A stretch of DNA of 13,302 bases from Acropora yongei (GCA_014634225.1 BLFN01000199.1:21377-34678); one strand, 5' to 3'. Positions 1 through 8,752 are shown, counted from the first letter of the stretch. The notes: generated by a model from the sequence alone, not told the origin. Made by a program: numbers and translations.

Positions 1-760
1 TACTGATCACTTAAGCCTTCACAGTTAGTAAGGAATTTCTTTACGTGATTGAAAGTAAGAGCTACAGTAAACAAAGCTTTGAAAAGACACCCGGCTAGAA
101 TGACCATCAGGTAGTGAAATTAGCAAATGGAGCAGTCAGCATAAAATTAAAGAGCCTCTGGCTTGTTGTGGCCGTGCGATTGCACTGTATAAACGTTGCC
201 AGTAAAATGGAACCCGTCTTTATGACACAGTTAATTACCTTAAATGCGTTTAACGTGGCTTTTACCTCCATTAAACTCGTTTTAAACTTGCTAAAACGGG
301 TTTAGTAACCTGAGATCCGATCTACACCTGCAACATACACACCGCTATTTAATCGAGTTCTTCGTTTCGTTCACTGCATGAATGCGATGAATCATTTTGT
401 CCTTAGAACTAGTCTATACACTGATCTCTTCTTCACCACTATCTAGTAAACAGGCCATTAAGCCGTCCCTTGCCATTATTTTAATTTGTAGCAGGACCTT
501 TAGCTGATTTATCGAATTTTCTGCTCATAATCTTAATGTTTCTTTCATATACTGATCTATTACTGCGCAAAACTGTGATTCCATTTTATTTTCTCCATAT
601 CGATCGCGCGGATTTTCGGTCAAAATTCACTAAACGTAAAATTTAAACAGTGTTGTTCTAGCATTCGACTTCTTCCTAATTCAATAATTCGATAAAAAAA
701 TTAAAGCGAAACTAGAGCAAGCGATTGAGCTGAAATGTGTTAAGCCGATTTTTGGGAGGT
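1..760. other. Unassigned AT-rich sequence
   Basis: No domain, repeat or splice-bounded coding exon was recognised. The one open frame (114-305 plus) has no recognisable motif. Confidence 0.5.
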
Positions 761-939
761 TATCAGAGGCCACTGAGAAAACGTCTGAACCTTTTCCAAG
801 TGACACAAGTTGCAGGGTAGATGTTACACTGTACAATGTGGGACAAATGCGAGACGCTTTGCGGAAAGTACAACTGACTTCTACTTTTGGCGACGATTGC
901 GGCAACAAAAAAATGGCCAAAGATGTGTGTGGCAGGGTC

Positions 940-1021
940 TGTTACACTATGCAATTTTTCGTGCAACTTGTTTCACAACAAAATTGCGAGACAAGTTCAC
1001 GAAAAATTGCCTCGTGTAACA
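940..1021. repeat. Foldback hairpin, about 38-bp arms
   Basis: TGTTACACTATGCAATTTTT at 940 onward pairs with the reverse complement of bases 984-1021 (arms 940-978 and 984-1021), with one bulge and about six mismatches. The core GCAATTTTTCGTGCAACTTG resembles palindromic short elements I associate with coral genomes. Two plus-strand open frames overlap it and look like chance. Confidence 0.7.
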
Positions 1022-1205
1022 TAACAGCGCCTTAATGTTGTCGGCCTCACCCATACAATCGCGTCTGTACCGAAGTCAGCACTATTTAGGTCTGTCAGAT
1101 AACGTGTGAATTTGTCAGCAAAACTACAGAAGTCACAGTTTATGGCGAATTAACTGCTAAATTATCATTTCACGGATAATTATAAAAAATGACGGCTCGC
1201 GGCCT

Positions 1206-1478
1206 TTGTCGAAATCACGTTTCACTAGAAAAAGCCGGTATGAAAGTTTCACATTCCAGGAGAAATTAAATAGGCAGTTGACGGCTCGCGAAAGTCACCC
1301 TCTACCATGCACCCTCTGTATGGGGGAAAAGAACGGTATTCTTACCTCGGCCAAGGAACTTGAAGAATATAATGATGAAGTAGGTTGTCGTTTGCTGTTA
1401 CCTGCTCGCTTCTCTGGCCAGGTAGAATACGATATTGTGAAAATGACGTCAAATTTACTCAAAACACCAAGATATTAA
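1206..1478 (+). CDS. Protein-like open frame, possible exon of unknown gene
   Basis: I do not recognise this frame with confidence. It has no ATG at its start (it opens at TTG) and contains YESFTFQEKLNRQLTARE, HPLPCTLCMG, LTSAKELEEYNDEVG and CRLLLPARFSGQVEYD before TAA. The composition is that of a folded protein rather than random AT-rich sequence. The pattern of LPC, then an acidic stretch, then LLLPARF faintly recalls CABIT-domain proteins, which I could not confirm. An exon could start after the acceptor-like TTTCACATTCCAG near 1260 and end at CAG/GTAGAA near 1422. No neighbouring exon was found, so it may be an exon, a retrocopy fragment or chance. Confidence 0.35.
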   Translation: MSKSRFTRKSRYESFTFQEKLNRQLTARESHPLPCTLCMGEKNGILTSAKELEEYNDEVGCRLLLPARFSGQVEYDIVKMTSNLLKTPRY

Positions 1479-1479
1479 C

Positions 1480-2384
1480 GCAACCAATTCAGAATGTGCG
1501 GAGTTCGGATCCACTAAAAACGAAGACAAGGTACTTATTGAACAACCTTAAGTGATTTTAAACTTTTCTGTTTTTGTTTTGTTTTGTTTTGTTTTTTTCT
1601 CTGATAGTGTAGAAAAATTCTAAACAGCAAAGGAATGTCAATGCTGTGGTAAAATTGACGTACGTCATACGCCAGTCTCAGTAACGCCGTGGTGGAATTC
1701 GAGGAAGTGGGTAAAGAGACTTGAAGGAAAGACTGAAGAGACATCAACAACAGTGGATTATGCGTGAGGAGCTCTTGCCGTTTCATAAACAGATGTATAA
1801 CCTCACGTCTAAACGTCACATCGAATTTGGAAGTTGTTCAATTTAAAAAAAACAATTGTTAGGATTAAGATTATAGAGCATCATTTAACAGAAACCATGA
1901 CCTAAATATAACTTTGAGCTATGGCATTAAGTCGATAATTTGCTGCGAGAATCGAATATAATTTTCTAATCACATGAAAGTCGATACAGTTGTATTGCTC
2001 TGAAGGCCTGCATTTCCGAAAAACAACAGCCGTAGCCGATAGCGGCTACGTATGTTTGCTCGCGAGTTTAAAACTAAGTGATGTCGTCATGATCAGTGAA
2101 CAAGTGCTGCGGTAAAGCCTGCGAGTGACAGTGGTTCTGCAGTGCTACGCTTGGCTACTGATTGCGCAAAACATGTCACGCCTTTTGGACCTTTTCCCCT
2201 CGCCAAAGGAGGGAATCCGGAAACACCTAACCTTTGCGATCGGAGCCAAGGATTGAAGAATCCGTTGAAGGCGAGCACTGAAGTCAGAACATTTTTGAGC
2301 CGAGCGAATGCTCTTTCCCCCCCTACCCCCACGGGGCACCTTCACCATGTTCTGATTTTCACGCTCTTGATTGCATCATTAGTA
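1480..2384. other. Unassigned sequence with a T-rich tract
   Basis: It contains a TTTTG-rich run at about 1563-1600 and a small perfect hairpin CGTAGCCG/CGGCTACG at 2031-2050. Overlapping open frames on both strands at 2093-2465 are GC-richer than their surroundings but show no domain. Confidence 0.5.
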
Positions 2385-2903
2385 AGGGACTGTGCAATAA
2401 TTATCTGGAGGAAGGGTTCTAAGATTAATAGGGGGGGCCTGAACTTAAACCAAAGTGCAGGGTAGGGGGTGGTAAGATGTAATTTCTTAAACATTTGTAG
2501 GGGGGCTAGAAGTTAAACTGAGAGGTCTGATCTCAATCCATGGACTCAAGATAATGTATATTTCATGTAAGCTAATCAAAATCAATTTTTGGAATCTTTT
2601 AAGAAATATTAATATTAACAGCTTCAAAACCTTGTACTAAAAATGAACAGTTTATCTCAACAATATTGATATATATTATAATATTATTATTTATTGATGA
2701 TGCAGACAGAAGTAGTGTAAAGGTAAAGACGGATGTAGGGAAGATCGGAGGTTGGGGAGGGGGGGTTGAAAGCAATCTCCCCTCTAGACGGAGGTGGACA
2801 AGAAGTTATTTTAACTTCAATTCAGGGGGGTGCAACTTTATTTTAAGGCCTTCTTTGCTAATTTTAGAACCCCACCCCTCCAGATAATTATTGCACAGTC
2901 CCT
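2385..2903. mobile_element. Short inverted-repeat element (MITE-like), 519 bp
   Basis: A perfect 26-bp inverted repeat, starting AGGGACTGTGCAATAATTAT, lies at 2385-2410 and 2878-2903. Similarity continues inward in patches (TTCTAA then ATTA). The interior has G-rich runs, for example GGGGGG near 2430, 2760 and 2825, and no convincing coding frame. No clear target-site duplication was found. Open frames here are short and compositionally odd. It is probably a non-autonomous DNA transposon of unknown superfamily. Confidence 0.75.
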
Positions 2904-3936
2904 AATCAGGGCAACATGCATGATAGGAAATTCAAAGGTTCGTATGAAAGTTAAAAACAATGGAAAAAAATGCATGATGGGCAATTTTGGGCGCTTTTAT
3001 CTTGCAAAACAGAACACATGCGCTTAAAGATGGAGGAGTTTCTACCATACATTTCCAGTAATCAGAAGTCCATCACCCAGAATAACCGATCTGCAATGGA
3101 ATGCGGCCCATCGGTTTAGGCTATTAGAGAGCTTTAGCAACGAGAACGGCAACGGCGACGGGAACGTCACAAAACAGTAGGTTTAATTAGCAAAAGCAAT
3201 CGTTCTACATGCCCTGTACGTTCGTTTTACACTTTGCTACATTTCATTGCCGTTCTTTCCAAAACATCAACGTCAAGTAACCAAAATCAGCGGCTTTGGG
3301 AGAACATTAGCACATGACGTTGAATTTTTTCGGTCTGTCTCCAAAGTTGAATGCCGTTTATACGAATTTCATCGTTGGATAGTAGATACAAATTTTGCAT
3401 TTTGAATTAGTTGAAATAATCGCGAAGTGATTACAACGACGCGAATTCCTATTTTAAAGCGACGTTTTCGTTGCCGTTTCCCTCCTCGCTGCTAAAGGTC
3501 CCTATTATCTATTTTTAGAACAGCTGCTGCTGGATTGGTCATGATTTTGCATTTAGCACGAATAATCCCTCTTGCGGCTCTTGGTTGCGGCCCAGACGCG
3601 AGTTGTGGTTATCAGGGCCAATCTGATTGGCCGTTATTTGGCGGGACTTCCATCCTAAATTTAGATAATACTGTAAACTGATGGGCCAAGGACAAATTAA
3701 GAGAATTCGGCCGCAATTCTGAAGGTTCCAAATTACAGACAATGAACGGAGGAAAAAAAAAACAAAAATACATTCATATTCGATAAGAATACATACCCAG
3801 TCCAAAACATTTCAGCTGCGAACTTGAACTTATGTTTAGTTTATGAACGCGAAAGCCAATAAAACTCAAGTCATGAACAGTCTGTTTGGCAATGAAAATA
3901 CAAACCTTTGAATTTCCCGCCATGTTGCCCTGATTA
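2903..3936. repeat. Dispersed inverted repeat, about 40-bp arms
   Basis: Bases 2903-2945 (TAATCAGGGCAACATG... then GGAAATTCAAAGGTT) recur as the reverse complement at 3898-3936, with a 4-base indel and a few changes. The arms lie on either side of the element at 3127-3502. They may be diverged ends of an older repeat into which that element inserted. Confidence 0.6.
3127..3502. mobile_element. MITE-like element with 44-bp inverted repeats, TATTA duplication
   Basis: The left end (3127-3170, GAGAGCTTTAGCAACGAG...) pairs with the reverse complement of the right end (3459-3502, GGGACCTTTAGCAGCGAG...). The match is 34 of 44 without gaps. TATTA directly repeats on both sides (3122-3126 and 3503-3507). 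The element is 376 bp and non-coding, and resembles high-copy elements I associate with cnidarian genomes. Its superfamily is not assigned. Confidence 0.75.
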
Positions 3937-4037
3937 CCCATGCTGCACTGAAGAGCGCGAATAAGTCGATTCTGCCGGCAGAGCATCGAGCTGAATAAAC
4001 GATCTTTTATGAGAACATTCTGCTCGTAGAATAAACA
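3508..4037. other. Unassigned sequence between two short elements
   Basis: Minus-strand open frames of 88 and 112 residues (3539-3805, 3774-4112) show no domain. One includes GNQGNMAGNSK, which comes from the inverted-repeat arm at 3898-3936. Confidence 0.45.
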
Positions 4038-4269
4038 CGGGCGCGTTCGATCGACCCTATTCTGGAATAAGAATAAACAGAATATCCTCCAGCTTTTTCT
4101 TTGGAGGTACATTTAGGAAGATTTTTACATAACAATTTGTCGGGAAACGATGCTGAAAATCTCCTCTGTATTCCGATAACATCAACATCTGCAAAATTCT
4201 GCCAGGAGTAATTTTTGGAAGTAAACCTTCGTATTCTTATTCCAGAATACGGCCAATCGAACGCACCCG
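4038..4269. mobile_element. MITE-like element with 38-bp inverted repeats, 232 bp
   Basis: Bases 4038-4075 and the reverse complement of 4232-4269 match at 34 of 38 positions without gaps; the inner part TATTCTGGAATAAGAATA is perfect. No target-site duplication is obvious. A 91-residue minus-strand open frame covers nearly the whole element and is best treated as chance. Confidence 0.75.
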
Positions 4270-4349
4270 AAGGCATTTTCAAATGAGCAGAAAATCCTTG
4301 CTTCGCGCAACTCGGCCATGTCCGATAACAAACTGCAAACTAAATAAGC

Positions 4350-5062
4350 CATTGCCGACTCACGTTAGCCTCAAGCATAAGCATAAGTGCAAGGATAAAA
4401 ATTTTTCTTTTTCCTTTTGCTTGGGCTTATGCAAGCACAAGCAAAGAGAGCGCAAGCACAAGGAAAAGGAAACGATTTTGATCTTTGCGCTTGTGTTCGC
4501 TCTAATGCCGGCGCTTAAGCCGGCGCTTATGCCCGCGCTTATACCGGCGCTTATGCAGGCGCTTATGCCCGCGCTTATGCCCGCGCTTATGCCCGCGCTT
4601 ATGCCCGCGCTTGCGCTCGCGCTTATGCTCGCGCTTATGCTCGCTCTTATGCTCGCGCTTATGCCCGCGCTAATGCCCTCGCTTATGCCCGCGCTTATGC
4701 CGGCGCTTATGCCCACGCTTATGCCCGCGCTTGTCCCGGCGCTTATGCTAGCGCTTATGCTCGCGCTTATGCCCGCGCTAATGCCCGCGCTAATGCCCGC
4801 GCTAATGCCCGCGCTTATACCCGCGCTTATGCCCGCGCTTATGCCCGCGCTTATGCCCGCGCTTATGCCCGCGCTTATGCCCGCGCTTGTCCCGGCGCTT
4901 ATGCCGGCGCTTATGCCCGTGCTTATGCTCGCGCTTGTACCGGCGCTTATGACCGCGCTTATGATCGCGCTTATGCTCGCGCTTATGCTCGCGCTTATGC
5001 TCGCGCTTATGCTTGCACTTATGCTTGCGCTTGTCAGGCTTGCATCGCTAGTGAAAACCAGG
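4350..5062. mobile_element. Possible element carrying the minisatellite, CCAGG end at right
   Basis: The right end at 5040-5062 (TGCATCGCTAGTGAAAACCA then GG) matches the outer ends of the foldback pieces that follow. A diverged partner, ACTCACGTTAGCCTCAAGCA, starts near 4358. If both are ends, the minisatellite is an expansion inside one element. The left end is weak. Confidence 0.45.
4487..5036. repeat. 12-bp minisatellite, about 46 units
   Basis: The unit is close to GCGCTTATGCCC. The main variants are GCGCTTATGCTC, grouped near 4613-4660 and 4933-5020, GCGCTAATGCCC near 4780-4805 and GCGCTTGTCCCG. Because the period is a multiple of three and only one of the six frames contains stops, it gives long open frames on both strands: ALMP repeats within 4283-5095 plus and AGIS repeats within 4360-5298 minus. 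Neither has a recognisable domain or non-repeat core, so I do not call either as a gene. Flanking GCATAAGCACAAG-like motifs suggest it grew from the body of the CCTGG/CCAGG element around it. Confidence 0.95.
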
Positions 5063-5076
5063 TTTATGCTTGTGTT

Positions 5077-5276
5077 CCTGTGGGTTTTCACTTGACATGA
5101 ATGTCTTATCTTTGCGCTTATGCTTTGCGCTTGCGTCGCTAGTGAAACCAGGCTTTTATAGTCCAATTTACATACGAATGACAACTCATTTTCATAAAGC
5201 CTGGTTTTCACTAGCGAAGCAAGCGCAAAGCATAATCGCAAGGATAAGACATTCATGTCAAGTGAAAACCCACAGG
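5077..5276. repeat. Foldback (snapback) repeat, 80-bp arms and 39-bp loop
   Basis: Bases 5077-5156 pair with the reverse complement of 5196-5276 with three mismatches and one indel. Each arm contains CACTTGACATGAATGTCTTA and a GCTAGTGAAA..CCAGG end. The loop is 5157-5195. A single strand could form a long, stable hairpin. Confidence 0.9.
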
Positions 5277-6027
5277 ATAAGCATAAGTGCTTAGCCATAA
5301 GTGCTTGCGCTTCTGCTTAAGGTGGCTCTATATAGTATTGTACAAGGCTTTGGATATTACATACGCATAAATAATTTATCCCTTGGCAAATGTTTATCAC
5401 ATAGCACTCGGTAAAATGCCAATAACAGAAACCTACAGCCCTCGACTACGTATGGATGACTCTTTCAGAACCTAAATGTTGTTGCTATGGCAGCTACTGA
5501 CAGAAATGCTTGGTTTGTTTTTTGAACATACCTGACTTCTAGAAGGTGTTTTTACGTTTCTACACGGTGAATTTTCTTTGGTTTTTAGGAAACAGAGTAA
5601 ACATCCAAGGAGTTTTAACTGACAAAGCTACAAGCAAATCTTTACTTAATTTTCGAAGGAATTAACAATTTTCGCTTTTGACGCGTATTATATTAATGTA
5701 TGTATAAAATTTGATGATTTTTTCCTAACAGCGAGAAAAAGAAAAATCCTATCCATGTGCCAATTTAAAAAAAAAATTCACCTTCTGGAACGCGCCCAAT
5801 ATGCGTTTTAAGATCACTCAGAAATCTTTGTTTTTCGCGACGTCATCAAAACAGAAATTCTTCAAGTTAAGTACTGCGCTCGCGCCATTCGTACCCATGC
5901 TTCGCGCGCCAACAAACTATATAGAGCCACCATAAGTTCTCTGCTTGTGCTTGTGTTACTGTTGGTTGTCACTTGACATGAATGTCTTATGCCTGCGCTT
6001 GTCCTTGCTTAGCTAATGAAAACCAGG
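5200..6027. mobile_element. CCTGG...CCAGG inverted-repeat element split by an insertion
   Basis: CCTGGTTTTCACTAGCGAAG at 5200 and the reverse complement of AGCTAATGAAAACCAGG ending at 6027 are matching ends. Both flanks also share CACTTGACATGAATGTCTTA or its complement. The original was about 213 bp; the 613-bp element at 5320-5932 and its TA duplication sit near its centre. No target-site duplication of the outer element was seen. Confidence 0.65.
5320..5932. mobile_element. 613-bp TA-flanked element with 16-bp perfect inverted repeats
   Basis: GGTGGCTCTATATAGT at 5321-5336 is exactly complementary to 5916-5931. TA dinucleotides at 5318-5319 and 5933-5934 fit a two-base target duplication, as made by Tc1/mariner-type and some other transposases. 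The outermost base differs (A at 5320, complement of A at 5932). It splits an inverted-repeat element, which supports recent mobility. No transposase frame is present, so it is non-autonomous. Confidence 0.75.
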
Positions 6028-6183
6028 TGTTTTTTTTTAAGAAAGACTTCGCACTTAAGACTCGCTTTGAAAAAGAGGACCAATCACAATTGACCAAAAT
6101 GTAGTTTTTGAGATAAATGCAATAATCCCCTTAAATGCGCCCACATGATTCACTGACATAGTCTTGGTGGTGCCCTTCGAGAT

Positions 6184-6405
6184 GGATTTCCATTGTCGAA
6201 TAAATTTTACGCAGGAAACCCATCTGAATTTCGATGGCTTTCCATGCATGAATAAAATAACAACGAATGTACGGAAAGTTTGAGTAAAGTGACTTTTCCA
6301 CTCGCGTAAATTTCATGCAGGTAACCCAAGTGAATGTCAATGGCTTTACGCGCGTGAGCAAAATAACAGGAAATATATGGAGGGTTTCCGTAAACGTGAA
6401 AAGTT
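6184..6405. repeat. Diverged tandem duplication, about 107-bp unit
   Basis: Unit one (about 6184-6290) and unit two (about 6291-6405) share, in order, a GCAGGWAACCCA block, TGAAT, ATGGCTTT, AAAATAACA and GGAAAGTTT or GGAGGGTTT. Overall similarity is about two thirds. Minus-strand open frames across it (6055-6451) simply show the duplicated peptide pattern (WKAIEIQMGF versus RKAIDIHLGY) and have no other coding support. Confidence 0.65.
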
Positions 6406-6719
6406 GAACCGCCCCCACACAAGCCGGCCTATGGTAGCCAAATTGTAGCAAAATTCAACATTAAAAATTCGTATCAAAACCAAAAACTTGATACCTAACT
6501 CCACAAATTTATCTCAACGTCAACACTTTTTGCCTGTCAACTTCAACAACTTCATTTTTAATTCAACATCAAAACTCCAATCACCGGACAATTTCAACCT
6601 TGTAATCAGTCTTAAAATCAACAGCAAAAATCAACTCAAAAAAAGTTTCTTTGCCGTAGGATAAACACTTGCTCATATACAAATTTCAACGACCTAAAAC
6701 CTGTCAAGATCAAGCACTT

Positions 6720-6776
6720 AAAATTCGTGTCAACAACTCAAAACTCGTGTCAACAACTCAAAATTCGTGTCAACAA
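6720..6776. repeat. 20-bp tandem repeat, about 2.9 units
   Basis: AAAATTCGTGTCAACAACTC is repeated at 6720, 6740 and 6760, with one change in the second unit and a short third. It ends a longer tract (about 6450-6640) rich in TCAAC and CAACA words, from which it probably grew. Confidence 0.9.
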
Positions 6777-6843
6777 ATTGGGTCAGAGCTGGCCCGTTTC
6801 TATCGAGAGAGTCTGGGGAGAACTAAATTTGTCGCTCAGCAAG

Positions 6844-7158
6844 ATGGCGGACGGCAGTGATCGTGAGGTGACACAAGCTGATCAAAATGATATAAATAGC
6901 CAATAGAGTTTATTTTCTACAGATTTAGAAGAGTTATTGAGTGAATATGAGCAACACCGGTCAATGAATGACGTCGCAATAATGGAAAACTTGACTATTC
7001 GTTTGGAAAATGCAGTTCGAGCTTTGCAAAATGGATCTCACTTTGTATCACAGACTAACAAGGAAGCAGTTCTGGAAATGACCGGGTTAAAAAGCATAAA
7101 TGGAAGGAAACTTTTGCTGTTCACTTCGGAAGAAGATAAGCACTTCAAGATGGGATAA
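6844..7158 (+). pseudogene. Protein-like frame with one in-frame stop, unknown
   Basis: From ATG at 6844 the frame reads MADGSDREVTQADQNDINSQ, meets TAG at 6904-6906, and continues in the same frame with LFSTDLEELLSEYEQHRS, then MENLTIRLENAVRALQNG, KEAVLEMTGLKSINGRKLLL and FTSEEDKHFKMG to TAA. The residues look like a real, mostly helical protein with heptad-like leucines. A TTTATTTTCTACAG just after the TAG could be a splice acceptor, so the stop might lie in intron rather than mark decay. A frame from 7125 to 7312 is also open and could continue after a frameshift near 7140. I do not recognise a family. It could be a retrocopy, a transposon-encoded peptide or part of a spliced gene. Confidence 0.4.
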
Positions 7159-7352
7159 ATCGCCATGGGCTCCGAATTGGACGGTGGTGATTTGCACTTC
7201 CAGTAAGGACGAAAATTTAACTCTTTTAAATCGTGCAATCAAAACCGATTTAATTTACATCCTAGCTCCAAAATACCGACATCAAACCACCAGGGAGATA
7301 TTATTAATATAAGGCCAAATTTCTTGCTGTCATTTAGTTTTGGGAAATGTAT

Positions 7353-7417
7353 ATGATAATGATAAAGATAGAGATTATTATAGGGATAAGGATAATGATA
7401 ATGATGACAATAATGAT
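7353..7417. repeat. Imperfect GATAAT/GATAAG microsatellite
   Basis: A run of GATAAT, GATAAA, GATAAG and GATGAC words covers about 65 bases, purine-rich on the plus strand. Confidence 0.85.
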
Positions 7418-7419
7418 CA

Positions 7420-8025
7420 CAAGACCAGACAGCTCAGTGAAGTTAGAGAGGTCCAGGAATGGTGTCCATAAATGAATTAAGAACTTTTCATAGCAACTTT
7501 AAGGTGACTGTTCCGTTGCACCTTTTTTGTTCCTTTTTCTCTCTATTTGTGGAACTTGTCAGTTATGCTGAACTGGAACTGGCAATTAGAAACACCGAAT
7601 TCAACAGAAAACAAGTACTTGAATTTGTGAGATAACAAAGTCAGGAAATTGATGCGCAGTTATCGCTTCAGGTTCACTCGGATATTCACCTGAGATTCAG
7701 ATTGTCCCATGAACCCTCTTCCGGAATGGCCTCCATCTTAGTATTTTGTTTGCGTGCAAATTAGCATTAATTTTATAGGAAAATTTAATACCTGACGAGG
7801 GAGTTCTGCGCTAAATTGCACGCGAAAACCGATATCGCACGCGGAATCACTTAGCCTCGTTTTCAACTCTAAATGTTCCTACGAAGCTAGCTCATTTTTG
7901 AACGACTTCAAAAAAACCTTTGCCAAAAATTCAAAAAATTCAAGAATGGAGACTGAATTGCTTTCGTGCTGTTCCGTTAATGACCTAAGAAGCAAGCCAC
8001 ATCGCTGTAATTGTTTAATGAGTAT
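7420..8025. other. Unassigned sequence before the Penelope-like remnant
   Basis: No coding stretch was recognised. A pair of CGTGCAAATTA/TAAATTGCACG words near 7755 and 7815 is weakly inverted. The part next to 8026 may be the 3' untranslated tail of the Penelope-like element. Confidence 0.45.
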
Positions 8026-8735
8026 TCAAGGGAAGTCTGTGCCATTAGTGTTGCAGTAAGTCGTTTGTGCAGGTAGTCTTTGCCAACGGTTCAGTGGTGT
8101 CAATTCTAAGCAAACCTTTAACCAGCTTTCTAGAGCGAGTCGACAATGGTAGTTCGCCCTGCAGATATCGCATTTAGCGGAGTCACTTCTATGGCTGGTC
8201 CGCAAATGGTGTTCAGAGACGTCATTGTTGAGGCCACCTAATTTCTAGTCGGCCGTTTGTGTCCAGTCAGTCGAACCTTCACATTCCTTCCGGTTTTACC
8301 AAAATAAGTGCCCTAGCTGGAAGTCGCAGCATAAGATCTTGTCGTAAAGTGGTGAGTGATCTTTGAGCAACACTGATGTTGTAAGGTTGGAGAACCTGTG
8401 CGATAGTTTCAGAAGTTCCTCTAATGTAAGGTATGGTTAAATTAGTGACGACTGTTCTGTTGAGGTTGATAACGTTGGGTTCGGTGTTGCTTTAAGTGTT
8501 GCGTCTAATGAAGTCTCTGCTGTGTTTCTTATTAAGAACACTGTCTAACTTAGTTTCGTTTGCCTAGCTGTCAAGTGAGTCACAAACTAGCTGTGCCTTT
8601 CTCGTTACGACTCCGTACAGTCCTCGCTTTGTAAGACGGAGTATTGTCAGTTCCATGAAGGGTCAAGTAATCTGTCAGTATGAGTCGGTTTTCTGTTTCG
8701 TAATATTTGTCATTTGAAACCACAACCACGGACCG
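8026..8735 (-). pseudogene. Penelope-like element remnant: RT C-terminus plus GIY-YIG endonuclease
   Basis: This is the decayed 3' coding end of a Penelope-like retroelement, a group that joins a reverse transcriptase to a GIY-YIG nuclease. On the minus strand, in order: a VVVVSNDKYY stretch near 8720; RKPTHTDRLLD at 8694-8662, a hallmark of this RT type; DFIRRNT near 8510; IPYIRGTSE at 8434-8408; TYFGKTGRN at 8309-8283, the YIG part of the nuclease; LTGHKRPTRN just after; then a block from 8229 with LALESW, TPLNR (8100-8086) and RLPAQ, ending at TGA 8028-8026. These pieces lie in three frames and are broken by at least four frameshifts or stops. About 25 residues that would hold the GIY half appear deleted, so the copy is dead. 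The 5' end stops near 8750, where unrelated sequence begins. In this family the nuclease nicks target DNA to prime reverse transcription. I am confident of the family but not of the subgroup. Confidence 0.85.
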
Positions 8736-8752
8736 CATTTATAGTGCCTAAG

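Noticed and set aside
2093..2465. Overlapping frames of 79, 107 and 67 residues
   Set aside because: They occupy both strands in GC-richer sequence; none has a domain, and one runs into the 2385-2903 element.
4007..4282. 91-residue minus-strand open frame
   Set aside because: It coincides almost exactly with the 4038-4269 inverted-repeat element and has no recognisable domain; both ends translate the inverted repeats.
4487..5036. A CRISPR array
   Set aside because: Units are contiguous 12-mers with no spacers, in a eukaryotic context.
4360..5298. 312-residue minus-strand open frame as a gene
   Set aside because: Most of it is AGIS repeats from the minisatellite and the rest lies in foldback DNA; openness follows from a period divisible by three without stops.
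6055..6451. Minus-strand frames of 64, 106 and 71 residues
   Set aside because: They overlap in different frames across a diverged tandem duplication and show no domain.
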